A DNA stretch of 64,000 nucleotides from CAZCZU01 sp964503475. GTDB taxonomy: Bacteria; Pseudomonadota; Zetaproteobacteria; Mariprofundales; Mariprofundaceae. The stretch is taken from the NCBI GenBank assembly GCA_964503475.1, contig CAZCZU010000007.1, positions 1 through 64,000 of the forward strand, in the 5' to 3' direction. Shown in pieces: positions 16,415 through 25,035 of this stretch (its first letter is position 1; each line of letters opens with the position of its first letter). The notes under the pieces were generated by a model that saw only the letters and a program-made list of their open reading frames with translations, was not told where the DNA came from and did no database searches. A program made the position numbers and the translations under genes.

Positions 16415-17059
16415 ATGCAGGAAAAGCAGATGGCGTGGTACCGGAAACTGTGGTGCAACAATGAGGGCGAGCCTTCGGCCTATCGCATCCTCTTTATCGT
16501 GATGTGTCTCTATTCGCTGGCCATTCTGTGGGCAGCATCCCTGAATGGATTGAACAGCGTCACCCTGGACAAGGGCTATCGTCAGTCGCTGAACTGGTCG
16601 CTCTACCCGCTCTTCTGGATGCTGGTGATCCCCTTTGTACGGGTCACCTGGCATGAATTCCTGAATGCATGGGCATCACTGTTCGGCAATGGCGTTATCG
16701 ATGGCAAAGGCGAGGCGAAGCTGCCTGCAGCCCTTAAAGCGCGATTCGACTGGCACCGGCGTTTTATTCTCATTCCTGTGGCCATCATCCTGGCTGCCGT
16801 GGTGATGAGCCTCGATACCCAGAGGTTGCAGAACGAATACGCCACAAATGCCCTCGCTATCTACCAGGTCAGCGGGGCTAAGGGCGACAAGGTTCAAAAG
16901 ATTGATGCCGAGTCGGACAAGGAGAAGGTCGCATGCCAGGCCGGCGAGTCGGAAGGGGTGCACTACGACTATGACAAGCCGGCCGACAAGCCATTCCGTG
17001 AATGTGAGCCGCTTGCCAAATCCGCGCTTGCCAAGATGAAGGTGAGCGGCCTGGACTGA
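16415..17059 (+). CDS. membrane protein of unknown function, first of a pair
   Basis: Encodes 214 residues from ATG 16415 behind GGGGAGGG. Three hydrophobic segments are visible (around residues 25-42, 62-78 and 112-128), followed by a hydrophilic domain of about 85 residues with two cysteines (KVACQAGESEG and FRECEPL). The first cytoplasmic-looking stretch contains WYRKLWCNNEGEPSAYR. No family is recognised. It stands four bases upstream of a second membrane protein gene, so the two are probably made together as partners, within the accessory locus. Confidence 0.7.
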   Translation: MQEKQMAWYRKLWCNNEGEPSAYRILFIVMCLYSLAILWAASLNGLNSVTLDKGYRQSLNWSLYPLFWMLVIPFVRVTWHEFLNAWASLFGNGVIDGKGEAKLPAALKARFDWHRRFILIPVAIILAAVVMSLDTQRLQNEYATNALAIYQVSGAKGDKVQKIDAESDKEKVACQAGESEGVHYDYDKPADKPFRECEPLAKSALAKMKVSGLD

Positions 17060-17062
17060 ACC

Positions 17063-17710
17063 ATGGCCTGGATGCTTGGCAGCGATAAAAAGTCCGCCGG
17101 GGACAACAACAAGCAGGATCAGAGCGAAAGTGAAGAAGCCATAAAGATCAGCGAGGGAGGCAACGCAATATTCGTCATCTGCGCCTATGTGCAGCAGTTC
17201 GTGATCATCGTGCTGGGTTTTCTGGCTCTGCTGCAGATCTGGTATCACGTGTGGCTGTTCCATAAGCCGGAGCTGGCCGGGTCGGGGATAGATATCCGCC
17301 TCGATCCCTTCTCGAAGCTGCACGAGTTCGGCCTGGAGGGGTGGAATCAGGCGATCAACTCGATCTACTGGTGGCTGGCGCTGGCGCTGATGGTGCCGAT
17401 CGCATCGCGTATGTCGCAGCCGGCCGGTGCCGAGCTGGATATCGGCCAGGCGATGCTCAACTGGCTGGTGCCGCTCCTGTTCCTGTCGCCGATGCTGTTC
17501 ACCGTCGCCACCCGCCAGAAAAAGATGGGCGGCGTATGGGCGCGGGTGCGGGACGAGGAGGAGCCCTCCCGCATCGATCTCTATCACCGCCAGCTGTTGT
17601 GGCCGCTGGATCGCAACTGGGCCTCCAAGCTCGGCATTGTCCTCGCCTTTGTCATGCTCAGTTATCTGGTCGGTGATGCGATGGCCAATCTCAAGCACAT
17701 TGTCCTCTAA
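17063..17710 (+). CDS. membrane protein of unknown function, second of a pair
   Basis: Encodes 215 residues. After a charged, disordered N-terminus of about 30 residues come four or five hydrophobic segments (about 35-60, 95-113, 132-150 and 190-208). A loop rich in charge (RQKKMGGVWARVRDEEEPSR) and a motif LYHRQLLWPLDRNW precede the last helix. No family is recognised. It starts three bases after the preceding stop, so the pair forms an operon. Both could form an inner-membrane platform for the large soluble proteins of the locus, which is inference. Confidence 0.7.
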   Translation: MAWMLGSDKKSAGDNNKQDQSESEEAIKISEGGNAIFVICAYVQQFVIIVLGFLALLQIWYHVWLFHKPELAGSGIDIRLDPFSKLHEFGLEGWNQAINSIYWWLALALMVPIASRMSQPAGAELDIGQAMLNWLVPLLFLSPMLFTVATRQKKMGGVWARVRDEEEPSRIDLYHRQLLWPLDRNWASKLGIVLAFVMLSYLVGDAMANLKHIVL

Positions 17711-17751
17711 ACGATAAGCTGGAAAGCCAAAGCAGCCTCAAAGGAGTAAAC

Positions 17752-19278
17752 ATGACCACCAATACAGCCGTTAGCAGCATCGATACCGGAGTGCTGCCCG
17801 ATGAAATCCTCTCCAGTCCCACCTATGCGGGTATCGATACCGATGCATTGCGCCAGCGCTACGACATCAGTGCAGCGATGCTCGATAGCATCCAAGGCGC
17901 ATCGGATGCGGCAGCCGCCCCGGAACCACTGACCGCGAAGAGCTTCTCCGCCATTCCGGCGAATGGCTGGATCATCGAAGCATCGGGCAGCTACAGCATG
18001 AGTGGTGATTGCAGCTGGAGTCCGGCCGCAGTGGGAGCCGCCATCACCATCAGGGGCTCGGATGTGGTGCTCGATTTGGGCGGGCATACGCTCACCGTTG
18101 AGCAACCTGCCGGCAGCGAAGCCGTAGCCTTTAATGGCATCCATATCGAGAGCAGTTCGAATGTCACGCTGCTTAACGGCACGATCAGCGGGGCGAGCCT
18201 TTACGGCGTGCAGGCGGCATTCTCTGATCAGGTCGGGCTGAGCAAGGTGAACGTAACCGATCTCAGTTATACCAACACGAGTGCAAAGTTCGCCACGCCG
18301 AGCGGCATTTTTATGGGGATGTGTGCCGGTATTCAGATCGACGGCTGTACGGTGAGCGATATCGAGGTCGATTCGGCCGCCTGTTCCGGTGTCCAACTGG
18401 TTGCCTGCTGGCTGGGCTCGGTGAACGACTGCAGCGTCAGCAAGCTGCACAACAGCGATGGATCGGCGCAGGGCTTCAGCTACCTGCTCTGCCAGGGCAT
18501 CGAAACCAGCCATGCCAGCTGCAGCGATTTCAAGACCGATAACAAAGGCGTAACCCCCACCATGGGCCATACCTCGATCGGATTTATCCCGGTCTTTTGC
18601 AAGGCGCTTGGATTCGATGATTGCAGCAGCAGCGATATCACCGGCTGTTGCGATGATGCGCACGGCATGTCCCTGTTTCTGGTCAGGGAGGTGAGCGTCA
18701 ACAACTTTGCCGCCACGGGCATCACCGATGGCCCGCCCCCGTACAACACCGGTGCCAAGGCCACAGGCCTGGAGGTGTATGGCGATCAGATCACGATCAG
18801 CAACAGCCAGGCCAGTAAGATTTATGCGACCGTACCGCAGGATCTGCAGGCGGCCGGATTCAGTCTCTGGGGCGATACGATCACCCTGAAAAATTGCAGC
18901 GCCGACGATGTGCAGGTGTTCAACAAGGATGGAAAGCCCGATACCTCGCTGGGCTACGGCACGGGCTACGGCTGGGCGCCCGATCCGCGCAAGGCCTTCA
19001 ACCATACCGTGGCCAGCCATGTGCAATACATCGATTGCAGCACCAGCAACAGCCAGCTCGGTTGCGATACCTGGAATCACAACGACTCCGCCTGGACGGG
19101 CTTTACGGCCGACAGCTGCGGCCATTGCTGCCTCAATCTGCCGAAAGGGGCGACGCGCACGCTGACCATGAACCGCTGCTCCGAATCGCCAACCGGCAAA
19201 TTCGAGTCGGTGACGATCACCAATCAGGCTGCAAACAATACGGTACCAGCCTGCTGCCAGGCGGAATCGGCGGCCTGA
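17752..19278 (+). CDS. right-handed parallel beta-helix protein, cysteine-rich
   Basis: Encodes 508 residues from ATG 17752 (AAGGAG upstream). After about 100 residues of low-complexity leader it has the pectate-lyase-like beta-helix pattern: VVLDLGGHTLTV, GIHIESSSNVTLLNGTISG, then many short coils with N/D-x-S/V-x repeats, and stacked cysteines (around 26). It has no signal peptide. Such folds bind or cleave polysaccharides, or act as structural spines in tailspike-like proteins. Catalytic residues of known lyases are not evident. It follows the membrane pair by 41 bases and probably belongs to the same transcription unit. Confidence 0.8.
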   Translation: MTTNTAVSSIDTGVLPDEILSSPTYAGIDTDALRQRYDISAAMLDSIQGASDAAAAPEPLTAKSFSAIPANGWIIEASGSYSMSGDCSWSPAAVGAAITIRGSDVVLDLGGHTLTVEQPAGSEAVAFNGIHIESSSNVTLLNGTISGASLYGVQAAFSDQVGLSKVNVTDLSYTNTSAKFATPSGIFMGMCAGIQIDGCTVSDIEVDSAACSGVQLVACWLGSVNDCSVSKLHNSDGSAQGFSYLLCQGIETSHASCSDFKTDNKGVTPTMGHTSIGFIPVFCKALGFDDCSSSDITGCCDDAHGMSLFLVREVSVNNFAATGITDGPPPYNTGAKATGLEVYGDQITISNSQASKIYATVPQDLQAAGFSLWGDTITLKNCSADDVQVFNKDGKPDTSLGYGTGYGWAPDPRKAFNHTVASHVQYIDCSTSNSQLGCDTWNHNDSAWTGFTADSCGHCCLNLPKGATRTLTMNRCSESPTGKFESVTITNQAANNTVPACCQAESAA

Positions 19279-19334
19279 TCGGGGTGGGTCGGATTCGTCC
19301 GGTTCCTGATGGCGGTGTGCCGGTCTAAGCCACG

Positions 19335-19488
19335 GTGTGGACTACTCTCAAACCAGTGGGTACCTGTAAAGCCCCCCGCGGAGACGGAATAAGAGGTGTT
19401 TATGAGGCGGAGATTTACAGCCGAATTCAAGGCTTAAGCTATCAAGCAGGTGACGGAGCGCGGTTACTTGGTGGGCGAAGGCGTCTAG
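19335..19488 (+). mobile_element. IS3-family transposase OrfA remnant
   Basis: ATG at 19402 opens MRRRFTAEFKA, stop TAA at 19435-19437, then AIKQVTERGYLVGEGV and TAG at 19486-19488. This is the N-terminus of an IS3-type OrfA, broken by a stop and then truncated. The sequence just upstream (GTGGACTACTCTCAAACC) resembles an IS3 terminal end. The fragment runs into the end of the hemolysin III gene on the other strand. Confidence 0.75.
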
Positions 19489-20126
19489 ATCACGTAGCCG
19501 AACACGGCGATGAAGTGGCAGGTACTGCCACCGAGCACAAACAGGTGCCAGATGCCGTGGGCGTGTGGCATGCGCTTATCGAGGCCGAAAAAGATCGAGC
19601 CCAGCGTATAGATGACACCTCCGGCTACCAGCCATACAAGTCCGGTCGGGGCGAGGGTTGCGGTAAGCTGCGGCCAGGCCACCAACACAATCCAGCCCAT
19701 GACCATATAGATCACCATCTGCATCCAGCGCAGCCCCGAGCGGTGCATCAGATCGAGCAGGATGCCCGCTGCGGCCAGCCCCCAGACGACACCGAACAGT
19801 GACCAGCCCCAGGTGCCGTGCAGTGTGACCAGCATAAAGGGGGTGTAGGTGCCGGCAATCAGCAGGTAGATGGCAAGGTGATCGAGTTTGCAGAACAGCC
19901 GTTTGGCTGTGCCTTGGGCAAGGCCGTGATAAAGGGTAGAGGAGATATAGAGCAACAGCAGGGTACTGCCGAATACGGAGGCGCCGACGATTTTCCAGCC
20001 ATCGCCGAACATGGATGCCTTGAGGATGAGGGCGACGCAACCGGCTAGCGCCAGAAGGGCGCCGATAAGATGCGTATAGCCGTTCAGTCGTTCGTTTTGA
20101 AACTCGATTTGAAACATGCAAGCCAC
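19485..20126 (-). CDS. hemolysin III (PAQR/YqfA) family membrane protein
   Basis: Encodes 213 residues, seven membrane helices. Family motifs are present: NERLNGYTHLIGALLALAG, then SSTLYHGL with the first histidine, DHLAIYLLIAGTYTP, and the C-terminal HAHGIWHLFVLGGSTCHF with the metal-binding histidines. The start may be GTG at 20126 or ATG at 20117; GGGGGAGAG lies upstream of both. The family are integral metal-binding hydrolase-like proteins; few have known substrates. The gene and its IS3 remnant split the accessory locus in two, so it may be a later arrival. It ends within that remnant. Confidence 0.85.
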   Translation of the reverse strand: MACMFQIEFQNERLNGYTHLIGALLALAGCVALILKASMFGDGWKIVGASVFGSTLLLLYISSTLYHGLAQGTAKRLFCKLDHLAIYLLIAGTYTPFMLVTLHGTWGWSLFGVVWGLAAAGILLDLMHRSGLRWMQMVIYMVMGWIVLVAWPQLTATLAPTGLVWLVAGGVIYTLGSIFFGLDKRMPHAHGIWHLFVLGGSTCHFIAVFGYVI

Positions 20127-20196
20127 ACTCTCCCCCAGTTTAGTCGATTCGGGCCGGTAGAGTTCTGTTTGCAGTTGAAAGGGCGGTAGGGCGGGC

Positions 20197-20320
20197 TCAG
20201 GAGCCCAGGCTGCTGAAGGGGACTATTCGGTTGCGGCCATGCTTTTTGGTCTGGTAGAGCGCCTTGTCGGCGAAGTCGATCAGCGAGTTCGCCATTTTGA
20301 TTTCTCTGGTCGTAAATGTC
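20197..20320 (-). pseudogene. C-terminal fragment of a GGDEF diguanylate cyclase
   Basis: The minus-strand translation reads TREIKMANSLIDFADKALYQ followed by TKKHGRNRIVPF, the final helix-strand unit of a GGDEF domain, then a stop at 20197. Nothing of the rest of the domain follows upstream, so it is a 3' remnant. The same segment of the intact diguanylate cyclase at 34658-35494 is closely similar in DNA and protein (SREIKTGNELIDCADKALYA) and runs in the same direction. Confidence 0.75.
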
Positions 20321-20443
20321 GGGGTTAATTTCGGGTGTTTTGGCTGCGTGGCAGGTGGTGTCGGGGGATTGTCTGTTTTGTCCGGTTGACGGTGAATCGG
20401 AGTTGTCATGGGATGGCCGCTCTTGGGGAGAGAGGGGCACGCG

Positions 20444-21472
20444 ATGGTTTCATTCGGCGGTTATCGGGCACTGCTGCGCCATGCAAAAGGCGCTGTATTT
20501 GTCGCATCACTTCTAGGCTGTGCAACCTCTCCCGCATTTGCTGCCGAGCCGGATGCCGGCTGGTATGCCGATCTCGATGCCCTCTGGCTGCAAAGGGATC
20601 AGGGCAACAATATTACCCTGGTCGATAATCGCGTCGGTACGACACAGGTCAGCAGCCTGACGACGCACTCCGTAAGCTACAAACTCCGGACGGGCGGCAA
20701 GCTGCGTATCGGCAGACGCTACGACGCGCACAACAGCGTCGAAGCCGCATTCTTTACGGTGCAGAAGTGGAAGGGATCGGCCAGCAACGTGCCGGGTGCC
20801 GCGACGCCAAGCTCGGCCGCCTCGGTCGGCATTTCCTTGGTGAACATGGCTGTCATCTCCCGCATCGATGCCAACTTCTCCTCGCAGCTCTACAGCGGCG
20901 AGATCAATATGCGCCATACGCTCGACAGCGGCGCGACCTCCTTCCTCGGCGGTATCCGTTATCTGCAGGTGCCCGACAACCTGACTATCCAGGCGGTCGA
21001 TATCCCTTCCGGCATTACCGATACGACATCGATTGCCACGCGCAACCAGCTGATTGGCCTGCAGGTGGGCGGCGAGCATGATTTCAACCTGGGTGGTGGC
21101 GGCTTTGTCTTTTCCGCCAAGGGCGGTGTCTTTCTCAATATGAACAAGCAGTCGATGGTCGAGACGACGAATGCACCCAGCCCGCCTTACCTGAACGGCA
21201 CCCTGATCAACTTTGCCGGCAGTCAGAACAGCCTGGCCAGCATGCTGGAGGCCGGGGCCCGCGTCTATTTCAACGTCAACGACCATGTCTCCCTGCAGGG
21301 CGGCTATCAGCTGATGGCGATCGGCGGCCTGGCCCTGGCGCCGGAGCAGATCGCCCTGCTTGGTAATGCAGCCTTTGTCGGTGCACGGGCGATCAACGGC
21401 TCGGCCGGCACCAACCACAACGGCACGATGTTCCTGCATGGCCTGTACGTGGGAATGAACGTCCGATGGTAG
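20444..21472 (+). CDS. outer-membrane beta-barrel protein, exported
   Basis: Encodes 342 residues from ATG 20444 (AGAGAGGGG upstream). A signal peptide ends near SPAFAAEP (cut after AFA). The mature protein starts GWYADLDALWLQRDQG and alternates polar and hydrophobic residues in amphipathic strands, ending GLYVGMNVRW, a terminal aromatic as in BAM-folded barrels. The layout resembles BBP7-type outer-membrane proteins of about 300 residues. It is the only member of this unit with a signal peptide and could anchor or export the giant proteins encoded next, which is inference. Its stop overlaps the next start by seven bases. Confidence 0.75.
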   Translation: MVSFGGYRALLRHAKGAVFVASLLGCATSPAFAAEPDAGWYADLDALWLQRDQGNNITLVDNRVGTTQVSSLTTHSVSYKLRTGGKLRIGRRYDAHNSVEAAFFTVQKWKGSASNVPGAATPSSAASVGISLVNMAVISRIDANFSSQLYSGEINMRHTLDSGATSFLGGIRYLQVPDNLTIQAVDIPSGITDTTSIATRNQLIGLQVGGEHDFNLGGGGFVFSAKGGVFLNMNKQSMVETTNAPSPPYLNGTLINFAGSQNSLASMLEAGARVYFNVNDHVSLQGGYQLMAIGGLALAPEQIALLGNAAFVGARAINGSAGTNHNGTMFLHGLYVGMNVRW

Positions 21473-24400
21473 CGCCCGGGAGCAGTGCGGAAGCACCGAT
21501 GCAGCTCTATCACCAGGGCAGCGGTTGCTATATCACGGCCGCGAAACCGGATGCGCAGACGGCCTTTGTCTACGTGCATCCGCCTCTTGCCGATAACTAT
21601 CCCGACACCCTTCCTTTGACCAAGGTGCTCGCCGCAGGCGTGAACGCGGGAGCGTTCTGCTTCGTGCCGTCGTTCCCGAGCAGTGCCGAGAATTTTGCCG
21701 TCGAGATCCGCCGCCTCTGCATGGAAGGGCCGAAGGGAAGAATCCATTTCCTGTGGGTCGCCACCCCGGATGCGCCGACCGAATCGGATATCAGGTTCAC
21801 CGCCAATGAAGAGCTCTACCTGCCCATCGCGGCTCCGGTCTCCTTCTCCTGCCGCAATGCCTTCCTGCACCTGCAGTATGGCAAGGGCAGCAATCCTTTT
21901 CCGAGTATCGGCATCAACAGCGAGGGCAACGGCCTCCTGATCCGGGCCAACTCGGCCAGCATCGCGCTGCAGCAGAGTGGAAAGCCTGCGCCGCTGAATG
22001 TGCCGGTCACGGAGATCAACCTGCAGCTGGCCGATGCGGTGCAGGGCATTATGCAGTTTGATGTGGCCCTGAGCGAAGCGGATATCGATGCCCTCGATAT
22101 CGGGCTGCGCTATTTCTGGCAGCAGAGCGGCAAGGCGGAGAGCTGCCTTTCGGTGCGTTACCCGCTCTTCGCACTGCCGCAAGGGAGCACCATGCCGCTG
22201 CAGGGCAATTTCGATCCCTGGCACCTGAATGACAGCGCGCGCACCTATTACCAGTTCCTGCCGGGCGATTCGGGCGGTGCACCGCAGTTCGGCAGCTATC
22301 TGCGTACCCTGCTGGGGCGCGAGCTGAACCTGACGCCGCAGCTTGCCACAGCACCACCGCGCCTGCTTTTCGCCGACAAGCCGGGCACGCCGCCGACGGG
22401 CGAGGAGTCCGTCTATCTGGTGCCGTCCGGCGGCTTCACGCTGGGCATCACCGATGCCGTGACGGGGGGCAGCGATACCTGGCAGGAGCAGCTGCTGTGC
22501 GGCCTCTCCGGTACCGAGTGCCTGAGCCTGAATCCGGCGGCGGATGCGCTCTCCGGCGATACGCTGCAGTTCATCCCGGGGCGGAATGCCTGCACGACGC
22601 TGACCAATGGCACGCCCGGCAAGGGCGATCTCTGCTTTGCCGGGCTGAGTGATACGTACACCACGGCATGGACCATGCTGCTCGCGGGGGCCAAGGCTTC
22701 ACCGAGCTGGTATTTCTCCGAGCCGGATGCCTCACCGCTGTTCCAGCATACGGCAACGGATGCCAGCGATGCGGTGACCGATTACCTACCGGTCTCCCAG
22801 TCCAAGCTGCCACTCACGCCGGGTGATGTGGGCAACCCGAACTGTTTCCCGCTCGTGCCCTATGCGGCCAGCCAGGGGGATAGCGGCAGCGCCATCGATG
22901 GCAGCGATATCGCCCGCTTCGAGCAGCAGATTCTCAATCCGCACCGTAAGGGGCTTATTGCCGCCATGGCGAATCCCCCGAGTGCGACACCCGCCGTGGA
23001 GGGGCCGGCCGGCCCGGTCGACGGGACCCTGCTGACGCAGCAGGGCGTGCTGAACAGCTTCAGCAGCGGCATCTGGACGCAGATCGGATTCGCGCAGGTG
23101 AATGGCCAGGAGCTGGCATTTACGTCCTCACAGCCGAAGGCTAAGCCGCCAACACCGCTGCCGCAGGCGCTGCAGAACGCCTTTCTGACCAACCAGCAGT
23201 TCCTGGTGGTCTCGATCGCCAACGATAATCTGGGCACGCTGACCGAGAGCCTCACCATGAGCGGCTGGACCTTCGATCTGAGGCCGCCGGCAACCCAGAT
23301 GGTCGGCGATTACCGCAATGTGCTGATCTTCAAATCCGCCCAGGGGACGATCAAGGAGCTGGCCGCTTCGCCGGAGAAGTGGACGGCCTACGATGCCTTC
23401 AACGACGCGAAGCTGGACCCGAACGGGACCTACCTGTCGCGCTGGATGCTGGAGTACTTCGAGGCGGCCGAGCAGGCCTACAAGGGGGGCAAGGGTGCCA
23501 CGGCATTCGAGAACTTCTGTACCCTGATCAACGATCCGAAGTGGAGCGGCTTTATCGTGCTCAGGGTGGATGTCGATATGGGGGCATTGCCGGCCGAGCT
23601 GGCAGCCCTCACCGCCGGTATCGATATGAGCCGTTTCTATGCCCATCATGTCGGCAACGAGATCACCCGCATCAAGCCCGATATAGCATCCGCGCAGGGA
23701 TACATCCAGAACAGTGCCGTGTTCGGGCTGCTTTACTATACCGATCCGGCCTATGCGCAGGCGACGGCGAGCGGCGGCAGGATGGCGCTGATCCAGAATT
23801 CGCCCGCCACTTACGATTTCACCGTGCTCAGCCTGATTGCCGTGTTCGAGAATGCGGCGCTGGTCACCTTCAGCAGCAAGGTGATGCTGCTGATGAACCG
23901 GCTGTTCGAGGCCTCGGTACTGCAGCAAAACCCGACATCGGACGATCCGCCGGCCACTAATCGCCTGATCCTCGACGGTGCCGTGCAGCAGCACAACGGT
24001 GTGGCGGTCTACTCCTTCGCCACGCCCAAGGACGAGGAGAGCTACTTTTTCCTGGCCGGGGACACGCTGGACAGCATCCGCATCGAGCGGGCGGAGTTCG
24101 GTGTGCGCAGCCAGAGCGGTACGCCGGATAACGGCGGCGAAACGTTCAGGACCCGCTTCAACCTGTGGGGCGATTTCGCTTTCCAGCCCGGCCCGCCGCT
24201 GGATAGCGGCACAGCGAAGACAACGGAGACCTTCGATCTCTTCTCCTACCGCCAGCTCGCATTCTCGACCCTGGCCATCGACATGGATTTTACGCTGAAG
24301 CAGTCGAACGGCGAGGGGAGTGTTTCGGATCGGAGCTTCGCCTTCGACAGCTCCCAGATGACCCTGGATCAGCAGCAGCTGCAGATCGACGACCAGGCCA

Positions 24401-25026
24401 CGGCCGCGGGCATCAACTACGCCCGCACCGGCAGCCTCTTGTCGCAGTTCCCGCTGAAGCTGAAGGGCTTCGTACAGGCAACCACCCAAACGCCGGCAGC
24501 GATGGGGTATGGCGCCGTCACCACGCCGCCGCTGAAGCGGGCCGGCCTGATCGGGAAGCTGCAAGCGCCGTGGTATGGCCTGAGCTATCAGCTCGATATC
24601 GGCTCGATGGGTGCTTTGGCCAATAACGCCGTCTTCACCGCCGACATGCTTTTCGCCTGGAGCCCGGCATCAGGGGCATGGTATGTGGGCATGAAGCTGC
24701 CGGGGCTGGGGCCACTGGACAAACTGCTCGATATCGAAGGGGTGATCAAATTCGGGGCGCAGGAGGTGCTCTTCGATCGCATCGAGGCGCCGGTCTTCTG
24801 CGGCGGTAAGGATAAGAGCGTGCCGCTCTACACCATCAAGTTCGCCAGCATCGGCCTGACGCTGCTCGGCCTGAGCTTCCCGGCCAGGGGGAGTACCAAT
24901 GCGCTGATCTTCGGCGATCCCTGCCGTACGGGCGATACGCCGCCGAAGACGCTCGGCTGGTTCGGCAGTTATGTGCGCCCGGGGCAGGACGAGCCACCGG
25001 CACTCTCCGGTCCGGACAAGGGCTAG
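21466..25026 (+). CDS. 1186-residue orphan protein of the giant-protein unit
   Basis: I start it at ATG 21466, which overlaps the barrel stop; ATG 21499 is an alternative. There is no signal peptide or strong membrane segment. The sequence is beta-rich with many short loops. The last third (about residues 850-1150) contains strands such as GLIGKLQAPWYGLSYQLDIG and GVIKFGAQEVLFDRIEAPVF, similar in style to the first half of the 2760-residue protein encoded two genes on. The middle has helical stretches (YLSRWMLEYFEAAEQAYKGG). I recognise no enzyme motif or named domain. Confidence 0.75.
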   Translation: MVAPGSSAEAPMQLYHQGSGCYITAAKPDAQTAFVYVHPPLADNYPDTLPLTKVLAAGVNAGAFCFVPSFPSSAENFAVEIRRLCMEGPKGRIHFLWVATPDAPTESDIRFTANEELYLPIAAPVSFSCRNAFLHLQYGKGSNPFPSIGINSEGNGLLIRANSASIALQQSGKPAPLNVPVTEINLQLADAVQGIMQFDVALSEADIDALDIGLRYFWQQSGKAESCLSVRYPLFALPQGSTMPLQGNFDPWHLNDSARTYYQFLPGDSGGAPQFGSYLRTLLGRELNLTPQLATAPPRLLFADKPGTPPTGEESVYLVPSGGFTLGITDAVTGGSDTWQEQLLCGLSGTECLSLNPAADALSGDTLQFIPGRNACTTLTNGTPGKGDLCFAGLSDTYTTAWTMLLAGAKASPSWYFSEPDASPLFQHTATDASDAVTDYLPVSQSKLPLTPGDVGNPNCFPLVPYAASQGDSGSAIDGSDIARFEQQILNPHRKGLIAAMANPPSATPAVEGPAGPVDGTLLTQQGVLNSFSSGIWTQIGFAQVNGQELAFTSSQPKAKPPTPLPQALQNAFLTNQQFLVVSIANDNLGTLTESLTMSGWTFDLRPPATQMVGDYRNVLIFKSAQGTIKELAASPEKWTAYDAFNDAKLDPNGTYLSRWMLEYFEAAEQAYKGGKGATAFENFCTLINDPKWSGFIVLRVDVDMGALPAELAALTAGIDMSRFYAHHVGNEITRIKPDIASAQGYIQNSAVFGLLYYTDPAYAQATASGGRMALIQNSPATYDFTVLSLIAVFENAALVTFSSKVMLLMNRLFEASVLQQNPTSDDPPATNRLILDGAVQQHNGVAVYSFATPKDEESYFFLAGDTLDSIRIERAEFGVRSQSGTPDNGGETFRTRFNLWGDFAFQPGPPLDSGTAKTTETFDLFSYRQLAFSTLAIDMDFTLKQSNGEGSVSDRSFAFDSSQMTLDQQQLQIDDQATAAGINYARTGSLLSQFPLKLKGFVQATTQTPAAMGYGAVTTPPLKRAGLIGKLQAPWYGLSYQLDIGSMGALANNAVFTADMLFAWSPASGAWYVGMKLPGLGPLDKLLDIEGVIKFGAQEVLFDRIEAPVFCGGKDKSVPLYTIKFASIGLTLLGLSFPARGSTNALIFGDPCRTGDTPPKTLGWFGSYVRPGQDEPPALSGPDKG

Positions 25027-25035
25027 GGGACGACG

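Noticed and set aside
19485..20126. Hemolysin III as a toxin component of the giant-protein locus
   Set aside because: It is on the opposite strand, a common stand-alone membrane family, and next to a transposon remnant; a link is not supported.
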